From contig NZ_QXEC01000006.1 of the NCBI RefSeq assembly GCF_003583405.1, forward strand, positions 1 through 64,000: a DNA stretch of 64,000 nucleotides, read 5' to 3'. Each line of letters opens with the position of its first letter. Positions within the stretch are counted from its first letter, which is position 1. This document shows positions 1-8,127 of this stretch, piece after piece. Source of the DNA: Micromonospora radicis (lineage in GTDB: Bacteria; Actinomycetota; Actinomycetes; Mycobacteriales; Micromonosporaceae). Under the pieces are notes generated by a model. The model saw only the letters and a list, made by a program, of their open reading frames with translations. It searched no databases and was not told the origin of the DNA. A program made the position numbers and the translations under genes.

Positions 1-227
1 ACCAGGGCCGGGCCTGCCGGCCCGCCGCCGCGCCTCTGGCCTCCGGCCGCCAGCGCGACGGTTCCAACCCGCCGGCGGCGCAACATACGAAGAAGCCCCG
101 GGCCGCCATGGTCGATGGCAGATCCAGGGCTTCATGTCAAGCGGTCACAAAAGCAATGCCTCCGGCGGGGCGCTCAGGCACTCCGGGATGGTTGGGCCAT
201 CCCGACAACCTCCGTCCGGGCGGAGCC

Positions 228-304
228 GAGTGGGTGGGGCCTGCCTGGTCAAGGTCGTTCAGCCGCTGGGTGCTCCACCTTGACCAGGCAGGCCCCACCC
301 ACTC
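228..304. repeat. Perfect 28-bp inverted repeat (long hairpin)
   Basis: Positions 228-255 and 277-304 are perfect reverse complements (28 bp) around a 21-base loop. Weaker complementarity continues outwards: 211-217 with 315-321-like bases and 196-204 with 329-337, giving an imperfect palindrome of about 140 bp. It lies 80 bases beyond the 3' end of the minus-strand toxin-antitoxin-chaperone operon, so it may act as its terminator. It is unusually long for that, and a remnant of a small palindromic mobile element is the alternative. Confidence 0.85.
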
Positions 305-383
305 CACAGATGTGCGGACGAAGGCCGACGGGATGGCTGGAAGGCTCGGCAGCCTCAATCTACCAAGAGGGCAGGGCGAAGGG

Positions 384-908
384 TTATGAGTCCCTTCGGA
401 CCGGTAGCTGCAAGACACCAACCGTGAGCGGTGGAAGACCGAGCCTTCCAGTCACGTCGTAGACGTATTCACGCGCAAACGGGTAGAGCGCGAACTGTCC
501 CGTCGTAAATGCGAAGGCTTGCAACTCGGCATCATTGACAGGATCGTCCCCATCGCGCATCTCCAGATGGAACAATGCCGCAAATTCAAAGGAAATGTCG
601 GCTATGCTCCCTTCGTCATCGCCGTCATCGGTCTCAGCCCCGGCATCGTCTGTATCAGGAAGAACCTCCGTTGCCTCCGCAACCACTAAGGAGTACCTGC
701 TCCTTAGGATGAAGGCGCTGTCGTCCTCTTCCCTCTCGACCGCGACATCCGTATCCAGCGACCACTTGAGACGGCTGCCTGTTGTTGGAAAGTGATCCAA
801 CTCGACAGACGACCCAAAAAGCCGGACATCCCGAATCTCTGCGCGTGCTGCGACCCGCGCCGCTGCCTGCTGGGCAGCGTATAGATCGATGTCGTCAGGT
901 ACCTTCAT
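384..908 (-). CDS. SecB-like chaperone of a toxin-antitoxin-chaperone operon
   Basis: Predicted 174-aa protein. Its C-terminal part (LYPFAREYVYD followed by RLGLPPL) matches the conserved end of SecB, which carries a PFAR segment and then a GGFPPL-like segment. The acidic stretch in the middle (DTDDAGAETDDGDDEG) is not typical of housekeeping SecB. Actinobacteria generally lack export SecB but keep SecB-like chaperones in TAC modules, such as Rv1957 of M. tuberculosis, where the chaperone protects the HigA antitoxin. Gene order here is the same: toxin, antitoxin, chaperone. The ATG at 908 overlaps the antitoxin stop (ATGA), which argues for this start rather than the ATG 15 bases upstream. 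Family assignment rests on the C-terminal motif and context. Confidence 0.75.
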   Translation of the reverse strand: MKVPDDIDLYAAQQAAARVAARAEIRDVRLFGSSVELDHFPTTGSRLKWSLDTDVAVEREEDDSAFILRSRYSLVVAEATEVLPDTDDAGAETDDGDDEGSIADISFEFAALFHLEMRDGDDPVNDAELQAFAFTTGQFALYPFAREYVYDVTGRLGLPPLTVGVLQLPVRRDS

Positions 909-1378
909 GCGGTCAGATCCCACTCGGACTTGGCTCCCCAGGCGCGAGCAAGGTTGCCGCGCTTCACAGGGACGCTCGAACCCGCAAGAGCAGGCTTTTC
1001 GGCACTGTATGCCGACACGCTAGGCGAAACCCAGTCGCACTCAGCAGGAAGCTCCAGGGAAATTCTGATTCGTCCCTCGACCGCCCGAGCATACCGCTGG
1101 ATGGTCGACAAGCGAGGATCGCTTGCTTCGGTCTCAAACTCGGACACCGCAGGCTGCCGAATTCCCATTCGCCGGGCAACGGCCGTCTGCGTCAGGCGCA
1201 GGGCGCGACGCAGGGCAACAAGGCTGTCAAGGATCTTGTGGGTTTCCTGCGCGTCCTCGTAAGCGGCTCGAACCTCAGGATTCTCGGTCGCCTTCGCAAG
1301 GTAGGGCGCGAATTCGTCCTCAAAGGCGGAGCTATCGAACGGAGTGGCCAAGATGTCCGAATCCTTAACCCCGCCCAC
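905..1378 (-). CDS. higA: HigA-type antitoxin with HTH and C-terminal tail
   Basis: 157 aa. Residues around 60-100 form a Cro/C1-type helix-turn-helix (LTQTAVARRMGIRQPAVSEFE, then SDPRLSTIQRYARAV), the fold of HigA antitoxins that bind the toxin and repress the operon. About 40 residues follow the HTH and include VKRGNLARAWGAKSEWD. In chaperone-dependent antitoxins a comparable tail is the chaperone-addiction region, and the SecB-like gene directly downstream fits that reading (inference). The GTG start at 1378 is preceded by GGGGAG at a normal distance. A 131-base gap separates it from the upstream toxin gene, longer than usual for such pairs. Confidence 0.75.
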   Translation of the reverse strand: MGGVKDSDILATPFDSSAFEDEFAPYLAKATENPEVRAAYEDAQETHKILDSLVALRRALRLTQTAVARRMGIRQPAVSEFETEASDPRLSTIQRYARAVEGRIRISLELPAECDWVSPSVSAYSAEKPALAGSSVPVKRGNLARAWGAKSEWDLTA

Positions 1379-1509
1379 TGTTGCTCTCCCCTCACTTACC
1401 GTAACCCCACAACGAGTGCGGAGCCCTATCGGTTACTCCCGATGCTAGCCGGATCTTGGCTGCCGTGCTATAGCTTTGCCCATCTTGCGCATCACAGCTT
1501 GGGCTCGAC

Positions 1510-1923
1510 TCAGCGGGGCGTCTTGCCAAACCTGGCTTCCCAGCGGTCGCGTCGATCCTTGGCCCGGTCAAGATCCTGCTTCGGGGTGGTCTGCTGGTTC
1601 TTGTAGAACGCCGTCAGTGCGACCCAGTGGGGGCCCCAGTTGGCGAACAGGACGCGGTAGTGGTCATTGCCCACCCGAGTGCGCAGCTCGTAGATGCCGC
1701 TGCCCAAATGATCAATATCCTTGCGCCTGGACTCGCCTGCGATGTGCCGCTTGACGACGGCCAGCAGCCGACCCCTTCCTGCCGCTGGAAGATCGTCGAA
1801 CTCTTCCTGGGAGCGGGAGCGTCCCCCAATCTCAGGGCGGAACCAGATCCACTTGCGCTCAACCTGCGACTCCGACGAGTTCGCCGGAGCTTCATCGCTC
1901 CGACGGTTCCTGGATCGCGGCAC
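1510..1923 (-). CDS. higB: HigB/RelE-family toxin (Gp49-like)
   Basis: About 137 aa. The body reads like the phage-derived Gp49/HigB family of ribosome-associated mRNA interferases: a hydrophobic strand (GIYELRTRVGNDHYRVLF) followed by HWVALTAFYKNQQTTPKQD and a basic C-terminal helix. HigB proteins show the same E-L-R...R-V-L-F and A-F-x-K-x-x-x-x-T-P pattern. The frame is open to an ATG at 1953, but the GTG at 1923 has GGAGAG just upstream and is preferred. It is the first gene of the minus-strand toxin-antitoxin-chaperone operon, and the order toxin-antitoxin is typical of hig loci. Confidence 0.78.
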   Translation of the reverse strand: MPRSRNRRSDEAPANSSESQVERKWIWFRPEIGGRSRSQEEFDDLPAAGRGRLLAVVKRHIAGESRRKDIDHLGSGIYELRTRVGNDHYRVLFANWGPHWVALTAFYKNQQTTPKQDLDRAKDRRDRWEARFGKTPR

Positions 1924-2281
1924 GCAGCTCTCCGATCGACAATGCGGCGACAACTCCCTCAGGGGAGTAACAGTACCGCAGCAGCTTGTAGTTGAGCGCT
2001 GCTCGCGATCGGGGTTGGCACCTCCTCTTGGGGACCGCCACCAATGTCCTTATTGCTCTTTTTGGCGTACCGCGCCAACGGAGGCTTGTCGCCTGCTCGG
2101 TTCGAGCGCGGCACCCCGGCAGCAGCGTCGACGGGCGCGGCGCGGCAAGATCGTCAGGTACAGATCCGGTACATCTGAGAGGAACCAGCGACGGTAAACG
2201 CTGACAAGCGTCGGCAGAGTGCGCGCTGGTTGGAGCGCCGATCGGTCCGATTGATGATGTTCGTTCATTGCCGTGGGTGTA
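1924..2281. other. Intergenic stretch upstream of higB; no gene recognised
   Basis: About 350 bases with no convincing coding sequence. It must hold the promoter of the minus-strand higB operon. A minus-strand open frame here runs through the tRNA remnant downstream and gives the GFEPLTP peptide that is a familiar artefact of translated tRNA genes, so it is not called. Confidence 0.5.
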
Positions 2282-2309
2282 AGGGGTTCAAATCCCCTCA
2301 GCTCCACCA
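2282..2309 (+). other. tRNA 3'-end remnant, probable integration (att) site
   Basis: The sequence forms a perfect T-arm (5-bp stem AGGGG/CCCCT around TTCAAAT) followed by a 7-base acceptor strand, a discriminator A and an encoded CCA. No D-arm or anticodon arm is found upstream. A possible 5' acceptor strand 76 bases before the end pairs at only 5 of 7 positions. A tRNA tail without a tRNA body is what integrases that target tRNA 3' ends leave at one border of an element. A near-repeat (CATTTGACCGT CATTTGACCG) at about 2363-2384 could be an integrase arm site. No integrase gene is in the window, so the element would be a relic or extend outside it. Confidence 0.6.
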
Positions 2310-2321
2310 CAAGGCAGCAGG

Positions 2322-2361
2322 TCAAGGGCGGGTTCTCGGATGGCCGAGAACCCGCCCTTGA
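2322..2361. terminator. Strong hairpin after the tRNA remnant
   Basis: Perfect 18-bp stem (2322-2339 with 2344-2361) and a 4-base loop. It is symmetrical and could stop transcription in both directions. It sits 12 bases downstream of the CCA end of the tRNA remnant, where a tRNA terminator would be expected. Confidence 0.75.
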
Positions 2362-2654
2362 TCATTTGACCGTCATTTGACCGGCGGACAGAGCCCCAGA
2401 CCGTGGCACGTGGCGGGCAAACTCAAGCCGAACGGGTGAGATGGGCGACAGCGGCAGCCCGGACAGAGCGTCACGCGGTGGCAGCTGTCCAGGGCTTAGC
2501 CCCGTAGATCAGGAGCCAAGGCCTTGTGGTTTGGACCTGAGCTGCACCAGCGATCACCCTGCTCGGCAGGTGCTGAGTGGAGAAGTTGCCTTCGCGGCGT
2601 TCATCGCTGCGGAAGGCGCTTGTACGAACGAAATTCCAAGACCATCCTGGCGAG

Positions 2655-3866
2655 ATGAGCGACGACGGACCGACCTGGAAGTTGATCGACGAGATGATCG
2701 GTCGGGGCGGCCTCTCCGAGAATGGAGCCGCTGCGGCACGGTGGGCCGTTGGTCGTTTTCGCGTGCATCTCGGGGAGAAGTGGCCGACCCGCCAGTACGA
2801 AAGGCAGGGGTGGTTTCCGCGTGCGCTGCTTCTCGTCGGCACCTACCGCTACGCCCTACCTCAAGTGCTGTCGTGGGCGATGTGGCTGGACGCCGCCGCC
2901 AACGAGTCAACGTTTGCGAGCGTCCGGACCAACATGAAGAGGGGGATGGACACCTCGACTTGGCGGCACACCTGGCTACAACTGGAGATCTCCCGCGCGG
3001 CATCGAGCACGGGAGCGTCATTCAGCTTCGAGCCGCCGATTCCTGGCTCAGTCAAGAGCGGGGATCTCCTCATCGACCCTGAGGGCGGAAGTCCCTGGAT
3101 GGTGGAGACCGTCACGGTGCCCCGGGCAGACATCGACATGGCGTGGGAGAACTACGAGGATCACTTCCTAGCCGCGATCAGGGGCATCGAGGGCAAGCGC
3201 AATGTGACATGCGTCGTCGTATTAGATGATCATTCGACTGAAGCCGACACGCAGGAGTGGCTGTTGGCCATCGATCTCATCGCCTCTATCGCGGCAGAGT
3301 CTCGCCAGGTGCAGGTGATCCAGTGGGACATTGGTGTGGTCACGGTCTACCCGGACCCGCCGCCGCCTGGTCCGAGCTTCACAGGCGCGGTCCAATACCG
3401 TGACGGGTGGCGTCGGCTGGGTCGGACTCTCGCCAAGAAGGCTGAGCAAATCACTGGCCCGCTGCCCGCCTGGGTGCGGGTGGACTGCCTGGACGGGCTT
3501 TTTCAGTTCACAGAGTGGACCAAGATGGCACCAACAGAACGCCTCGATGCGATTGCAGCGGTGATTCGTGCCAGCGTTGTCTGGCCCGCGAATGCACGTG
3601 GCGTCGTGTTGTCCAGCGGTGTTGGGGTGAACTTCGATGGCAACGACGCAGGCACCCAAGCAATCACCGTGCGGTCCGAGTCCGGAGTCTTCCTCCGGCG
3701 ACTCGCCAATCCGTACCTTGTGCGCGAGACTTTCATCGTGCCCCTCGGCGATGCGGCGTCTGAACACGTCGACTGGTGGGTAGCCGCGTACGGCGACGAA
3801 CCCGCCTGGCTGGATGCGGACCTCGCGGCAGCCGGTTTTTCAAAGACCGCCGATTTGCTGGCGTAG
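2655..3866 (+). CDS. Conserved-looking hypothetical protein, about 403 aa
   Basis: No family recognised with certainty. The ATG at 2655 (MSDDGPTWKLIDEMIG) is preferred to an in-frame ATG at 2577 because the extra N-terminus is Arg/Ser-rich and unlike the rest. The protein is soluble, without signal peptide or membrane helix. A helical N-terminal half is followed by SVKSGDLLIDPEGG and then WMVETVTVP. That Asp...Glu-x-x spacing resembles the core of PD-(D/E)XK nucleases but lacks the usual E/Q-x-K, so this is only a hint. It stands alone beside the tRNA remnant, suggesting cargo of the integrated element. Confidence 0.6.
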   Translation: MSDDGPTWKLIDEMIGRGGLSENGAAAARWAVGRFRVHLGEKWPTRQYERQGWFPRALLLVGTYRYALPQVLSWAMWLDAAANESTFASVRTNMKRGMDTSTWRHTWLQLEISRAASSTGASFSFEPPIPGSVKSGDLLIDPEGGSPWMVETVTVPRADIDMAWENYEDHFLAAIRGIEGKRNVTCVVVLDDHSTEADTQEWLLAIDLIASIAAESRQVQVIQWDIGVVTVYPDPPPPGPSFTGAVQYRDGWRRLGRTLAKKAEQITGPLPAWVRVDCLDGLFQFTEWTKMAPTERLDAIAAVIRASVVWPANARGVVLSSGVGVNFDGNDAGTQAITVRSESGVFLRRLANPYLVRETFIVPLGDAASEHVDWWVAAYGDEPAWLDADLAAAGFSKTADLLA

Positions 3867-3924
3867 CCGTCCATGCCTGCTTGACGTGGGCGGACCGCGC
3901 TCCGTCGCGATCCGCCCAATGGCT

Positions 3925-4137
3925 TCACCGGATCCAGCGCACCGACCGGGTCAGTTCGTCGAGCGCGTTGAACGCGACGAGGGTAAGCACGACGGACGTG
4001 GCGGCGTCGGGGAAGTGACGTCCGGCGTAGCCGATGCCGCTGGCCAGGGCGAGCACTCCCACGGTTCGCAGGGGGATCACTCGTTCCGAAGTAGTCGACC
4101 CAGGTTGTTGCGGTCTATTTTCCCGTCGTATAGTCAT
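3925..4137 (-). CDS. Small membrane protein, 70 aa
   Basis: Starts MTIRRENRPQQPG and continues into one hydrophobic segment of about 20 residues (around VGVLALASGIGYAG), then a short amphipathic stretch (SVVLTLVAFNALDEL). GGAAGGAG precedes the ATG at a workable distance, and coding periodicity is better on this strand than on the other. Family and function are not recognised. Confidence 0.45.
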   Translation of the reverse strand: MTIRRENRPQQPGSTTSERVIPLRTVGVLALASGIGYAGRHFPDAATSVVLTLVAFNALDELTRSVRWIR

Positions 4138-4219
4138 CCTTGCGTTGACTCCTTCCTGCTATGCACGTAGTCGGATCGACGTAGTGACGGTTCCGGTTGT
4201 GACCCGGAGGCCCGTCTGA

Positions 4220-4284
4220 GTGCCCGGCCAATGACAGCTCGGCCGGGCACGCGAGGAGGACCCACGGGCGTATTGCCGTGGGTC
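4220..4284. terminator. Two adjacent hairpins
   Basis: The first hairpin is 4220-4229 with 4241-4250 (10 bp). The second is 4259-4267 with 4276-4284 (9 bp). They lie upstream of the small minus-strand membrane protein and are not attached to a clear plus-strand gene. Bases 4285-4704 show no gene I can support. Confidence 0.5.
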
Positions 4285-4704
4285 ACTCTTCGAGGTGTGA
4301 CTGTAGTGGCTGAGCTTGTGCGACCCGCATTGCCCCCGGCATTGGTTAGCCTGGCTCGTGCGATGCACCAAGCAGTGGAAGTCTTCCGACACGCCGCCTT
4401 CATGGCGGCGAGCGATTTCCACGCGGCGCGGCAGCCGGCGCTCTCCAGGCAGCCAACGTAGTCTGGACCTCAGTAGAGGGACCGGCATTCCTCAGCCGGA
4501 ACTGTGGGGCGAGCACTTCCGGTAGATCCCGCCGGACATCTCACACGCGGCGTTCAGTGGGCAGTACGTGCAGCGCGGGCCAGGCGCCGACGTAGCCCAG
4601 GGATCGAACACCGAGGTCGCGTGGGCGGCCGAGGTGCGAGTCGCCCCAGGCATAACCGAGGGCGCGAGCCGACGAAGGAACCGTCATGGGCCCGATCCAC
4701 ACCA

Positions 4705-4860
4705 ATGGACCACGAATCCGCCGACCGCATCAGCGCGGCGGCCGACCGCGACCCCAGTTCGCCGACCGCGACTAGCAGCTTCGACGACCGGGCGCAGGAA
4801 GCGGCTGGCCGCAACGAGGCGGAAGATCCGTACGACTACGACGACTACGACATCGAGTAG
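4705..4860 (+). CDS. Short acidic peptide with Tyr/Asp-rich C-terminus, 51 aa
   Basis: Open frame from ATG 4705: a polar N-terminus (MDHESADRISAAADRD), a Ser/Thr middle and the C-terminus DPYDYDDYDIE. A perfect 12-bp terminator hairpin begins 10 bases after the stop, which supports a real transcript. The ribosome-binding site is poor for this ATG. A GAAGGA element instead fits an ATG at 4686 in another frame, which would give a 29-residue basic peptide. The tail could suggest a modified peptide precursor, but no modifying enzyme is nearby, so the function is unknown. Confidence 0.4.
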   Translation: MDHESADRISAAADRDPSSPTATSSFDDRAQEAAGRNEAEDPYDYDDYDIE

Positions 4861-4870
4861 ACGGATCCGA

Positions 4871-4905
4871 AGTGCCCACCACCCCGTCACGGAGTGGTGG
4901 GCACT
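4871..4905. terminator. Terminator hairpin
   Basis: AGTGCCCACCAC (4871-4882) pairs perfectly with 4894-4905 around an 11-base loop. It directly follows the short acidic ORF. The stretch from here to 5147 shows nothing else I recognise. Confidence 0.75.
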
Positions 4906-5147
4906 CACTTGACGCGGCCTTTGGGCTGACCCCGCTCCGCAGTCGGATGGGCGGGTACGGCGATGGGCCGGACGCTTGCCGGGGCGGTAGGAGTGTTCGC
5001 CGCGATTCTGCGGAGGCTCTCGGGCACCTGCGGATCCGCCCCGAAACCGCCATACAGATAGCAGCCACCTTCCTCAAGACCGGCGGCAAGCCCTCTCTGG
5101 TACCCGCTGTGAGCGAGTAACCGCGGGGTTGATGGTTGCCTGCCTTC

Positions 5148-5408
5148 TTAGCTCCGCATGAAGTCGGCCTGCTGCCGATCAAGCAGGTGCAGAGTCCCGG
5201 CCGCGAGGATGATCTGGAGGAGATCCACGGGTATGGCCGCGCGGAGGGCGAGCTCGTCGAGGGTGGTGCCGCGTGAGGCGAGCAGGTCGACGGCGTGGCC
5301 GATGATCGACGGCGCCTCGCGGGGACCGAGGTCTCCCGGTTCGGGGTAGCCCCACTCGGCGAGTATCGCCATCGCGCGCCGGTAGGTGTGGTCACGGTAG
5401 ATGCCCAA
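5148..5408 (-). pseudogene. Fragment of a helix-rich regulator-like protein
   Basis: 86 codons beginning with TTG. The text YRRAMAILAEWGYPEPGDLGP, then HAVDLLASRGTTLDELALRAAIPVDLLQIIL, reads like the C-terminal region of actinomycete HTH/XRE-type or ImmA-associated proteins; a two-helix TLDELALRAAIP unit is visible. The open frame continues upstream without a good start and then breaks, so this looks like the tail of a larger gene. Bases 5409-5741 carry no recognisable gene. The family call is tentative. Confidence 0.4.
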
Positions 5409-5741
5409 TCTGGTGGCCGCGGTAGACGAGGCTTTCAGCGACCTTGTCGTCGGCCCAGCCGGCCGTGGATCACCGCCTCCGAATGATCTTCAAGCAGCTC
5501 AAAGTCGGCTCACGCCGGAATCACCTACCCGACGATGGCAAACAAATGAGGAATTCATCTACCAGTCCTGGATTCCGATCAAGCAAGGCCGCGGTCTGAA
5601 CGGAATAGCCGACATCTAATCTGCATAACCCGCTGGCACGCTTCGCCAAAGACTCCAACGCGAAGATCGTCGAGCATCGGTAGCGGACGAACTCGTTCGA
5701 TATAGGTTCTGTGTCCGCGGCTGGCTGTCAGACTCGTCGGA

Positions 5742-6845
5742 GTGGCGTCCTTCCGTCGTGCGGGCCGGTTCCTGCCTGCGGCACCGGGTTCACGTGTCAC
5801 GCGTCTCGAGTTGTTCTACGACCTTGTGTTCGTGTTCGCGTTTCTCAACGTGACGACCGTCGTGGCTGAGCACCTTGGTGTGGTGGCTCTCCTCAGCGGC
5901 CTAGTGGTGCTGGCGTTGTTGTGGTGGTGTTGGGTCGGTTTCGCTGCACTCGGCAATTTCCTGCGGGCCGATCAGGGCATAGTGCCGCTGGTCGGGTCGG
6001 TGACGGTGGTAGCCCTACTGGTGCTCACGCTGTCCCTGCCCGAGGCACTCATTGACCAGCCGGGCGGAGCGCCGGGGCCGCTGGTGTTCGCGGCTTGCTA
6101 CCTGATCATCCGAGGGCTGCAGGTGCTCGTGCTGGCGATGAAAAGCCCGAACCGGGGCATAGGGCTGGGGCGGTTGATTCTGCCGATGGTCGTCAGTATG
6201 GCACTGATCCTGGTGGCCGCGCTGCTACCCGATCCGACGGTGGTGCCGTGGTCCGCGTGGTTGAAGCTCGGGCTGTGGACGTGCGCTGTGGGGGTGGAGT
6301 TCGCCGCTGGTGCCGGCATTCGGGGTTCCGGTGTGACGGTCGTGTCCGCCGGTCACTGGGCTGAGAGATATGCCCTGATCCTGCTCATAGCGCTCGGCGA
6401 GTCGATCATCGCGCTGGGCGTGGGAGCGGGGCTGGCCGCGGACCTGCCACTGGCCTGGCCGCTGATCACCGCAGCGGTTTGCGGTGCCGCCATCATCGCG
6501 GCGTTGTGGTGGATGTACTTCGACTCCCTCGCTCTCGGGCTGGAGCAGCACATGCACCGCACCCGCGATCCTGACGAGCGGGCGGCGCTCGCCAGAGACG
6601 CGTATGTCGTTCTGCACTTCGTACTGATCGCCGGAGCGATCTTCTTCGCTCTCGGACTCAAGCGGTATCTGACGAGGATCGGCGAGTCCGATGCCGGCTG
6701 GTTCATCCGCCCGTCGGGAATCGACGATGCCGCCCTTTTCGGTGGCGTACTCATCTACATCACCGGTCTGGTCGCCCTGCAATGGCGCAGCTTTCGGCGA
6801 GTCCGCCCGCCTCGGTCGTCGGCGCCACCGCGCTGGGAATCCTGA
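5742..6845 (+). CDS. Low temperature requirement protein A (LtrA) family membrane protein, frameshifted
   Basis: GTG start. The N-terminus TRLELFYDLVFVFAF is the hallmark of the LtrA family (multi-pass membrane proteins of unknown activity). About nine to ten hydrophobic segments follow, including LVVLALLWWCWVGFAALGNF and YALILLIALGESIIALG, whose Gly-Glu-Ser is also typical. The frame ends in a low-complexity Arg/Pro/Ser tail after LVALQWRSFRRV. The expected last membrane segments are found immediately downstream in another frame (6782-7030). A single indel near 6790-6830 therefore truncates the protein, either a true mutation or a sequence error. Confidence 0.8.
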   Translation: MASFRRAGRFLPAAPGSRVTRLELFYDLVFVFAFLNVTTVVAEHLGVVALLSGLVVLALLWWCWVGFAALGNFLRADQGIVPLVGSVTVVALLVLTLSLPEALIDQPGGAPGPLVFAACYLIIRGLQVLVLAMKSPNRGIGLGRLILPMVVSMALILVAALLPDPTVVPWSAWLKLGLWTCAVGVEFAAGAGIRGSGVTVVSAGHWAERYALILLIALGESIIALGVGAGLAADLPLAWPLITAAVCGAAIIAALWWMYFDSLALGLEQHMHRTRDPDERAALARDAYVVLHFVLIAGAIFFALGLKRYLTRIGESDAGWFIRPSGIDDAALFGGVLIYITGLVALQWRSFRRVRPPRSSAPPRWES

Positions 6846-7030
6846 TACCCACCACCAGCACACTGCCCGCAATCATCGGGTTAGCGCTGCTGGCATCGGT
6901 CTGTCTGCTACTGATCGTGACCGGACTACGCAGCACCGACCCGTTTCGAAGGCAGGTACGCGAAACGGCCCTACAGGAGCAGGTCGCCACCGAGCACGAA
7001 CAGTCCGAGTGGCGCCGCCGCCACCTGTGA
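6782..7030 (+). pseudogene. Out-of-frame C-terminal part of the LtrA gene
   Basis: In the frame shifted relative to the main LtrA ORF, the sequence reads VVGATALGILIPTT, then LPAIIGLALLASVCLLLIVTGL, and ends with a charged tail (EQVATEHEQSEWRRRHL). This is the usual layout of the LtrA C-terminus: final membrane helices followed by a short basic/acidic tail. It supports one frameshift rather than a separate gene. Bases 7031-7189 contain nothing further. Confidence 0.7.
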
Positions 7031-7189
7031 ACGCGGCACAAACACGGCCCGGAGCACCTTGTCGCTGTCTTCCTCGAGCACCCGTCGGTGGAGGTCGCCG
7101 AACACCTAGCCTCCACCGACCCCCTGCTCTCGCCGTTGCACACGACTGCCGCCTGTAGCCGAGTAGATTTCGACCGGGCCGGCAGCGGT

Positions 7190-7228
7190 CCGGGCCGCCG
7201 AATGGCAGCACACCATTCGGCGGCCCGG
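7190..7228. terminator. Terminator hairpin for the cellulase remnant
   Basis: 16-bp perfect stem (7190-7205 with 7213-7228) and a 7-base loop. It lies 15 bases beyond the stop of the minus-strand cellulase fragment and fits as its original terminator. Confidence 0.75.
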
Positions 7229-7242
7229 TCCGCGGTCAGCCC

Positions 7243-8127
7243 TTATGTGCAGGCCACGCCGTTGACGGCGAACGCTGTCGGCCTCGGGTTGCTGCCGCTG
7301 TACGTGGCGTTGAAGCCCAGGCTCGCGGTGCCGCCGGGTGGCACGTTGCCGTTGCAGGACGCGTTGGTCACTGTCACCTGAGAGCCCGTCTGGCTCCAAT
7401 GCCCGGACCAGCCCTGTGTGATCTGCTGGTTGGCGGGGAAGGTGAACGCCAGGGTCCATGCTGCCCAGGCCGTACGGCCGGTGTTGGTGATGGTGACGTT
7501 CCGGTGAACCCGCTGCCCCAATCATTGACGTCGTACGACACCCGGCAGCCGATTCCGCCGTTGGCCGTTGGATGGCGTGCTTGGCGACGGAGAACTGCTC
7601 GTCGAGGGTGTGGGGCTGACTGTCGGGCCCGGGCTGGTCGAGGGACTCGGGCCAGTGTCGGGCTCTTGACCCCAGATTCGGGTGCCGGCCTCGTACAGCG
7701 GAACCTTCGGGTTGACCGACGTGCCCGGTAGGTACGAGGGGTCGTTGGTCGGGTCCCAGGTCCCGCCCGCGGCCACTCCGATCTTGAACTCGACATCCAT
7801 CCGGTGCGCGGATTGTCCGGCCGGAGCGATGGTGTAACCGGCGCAGTTGACCTCGACGTACCAGACGTCGCCGGAATGGTGCTTGGCGGCGGTCGGCGCC
7901 GGGTAGCCCTGGGTGTATCCCGGGGTCACCTGGACAGCTGCGGTGCCTTCCCGACGGAAGTAGTACCGGTACGAGGAACTAAGCAGAGCGCGCGCCGGGA
8001 ACGCCGACTTGTTGTAGATCGTCACCTGCAGGCCAGTGGCACGGGGCTCGCTCTGCGTCACCGTGGTCACCACGGTGATCTCGTCCATGTCGGCTTTCTC
8101 TACAGGCGGGAAGTTGTCGCCGGCGCA
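7243..8127 (-). pseudogene. 3' part of a GH9-type cellulase (CBM3-linker-CBM2), frameshifted
   Basis: From about 8125 the minus strand reads GDNFPPVEKADMDEI, the usual junction between a GH9 catalytic domain and its CBM3. A CBM3 follows (SAFPARALLSSSYRYYF, HHSGDVWYVEV, WDPTNDPSYLPGT), then a Pro/Ser/Thr linker and a CBM2 (CRVSYDVNDWGSGFTG, NVTITNTGRTAWAAWTL, ending NPRPTAFAVNGVACT). The frame changes near 7565 and near 7503; the second looks like a single missing base in GGC-AACGTC. The catalytic domain is absent. Upstream sequence is instead a truncated LacI gene, so a deletion joined two unrelated genes. It cannot make an active enzyme. Confidence 0.85.

Noticed and set aside
108..421. ORFs on both strands with LDQAGPTHS-like peptides
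   Set aside because: Both arise from the inverted repeat, have no ribosome-binding site and show no family resemblance.
2232..2309. Possible complete 76-base tRNA
   Set aside because: The acceptor stem pairs at only 5 of 7 positions, and no D-arm or anticodon arm can be drawn.
2050..2325. Minus-strand ORF containing VVELRGFEPLTPTA
   Set aside because: This peptide is the translation of the tRNA T-arm/acceptor remnant, a known annotation artefact.
4568..4912. Overlapping 114-codon ORF with Thr/Arg runs
   Set aside because: Low-complexity shadow frame of the short acidic ORF; it also runs through the terminator.
5158..5349. Plus-strand ORF opposite the regulator fragment
   Set aside because: Arg/Ser-rich shadow frame with no start signal.
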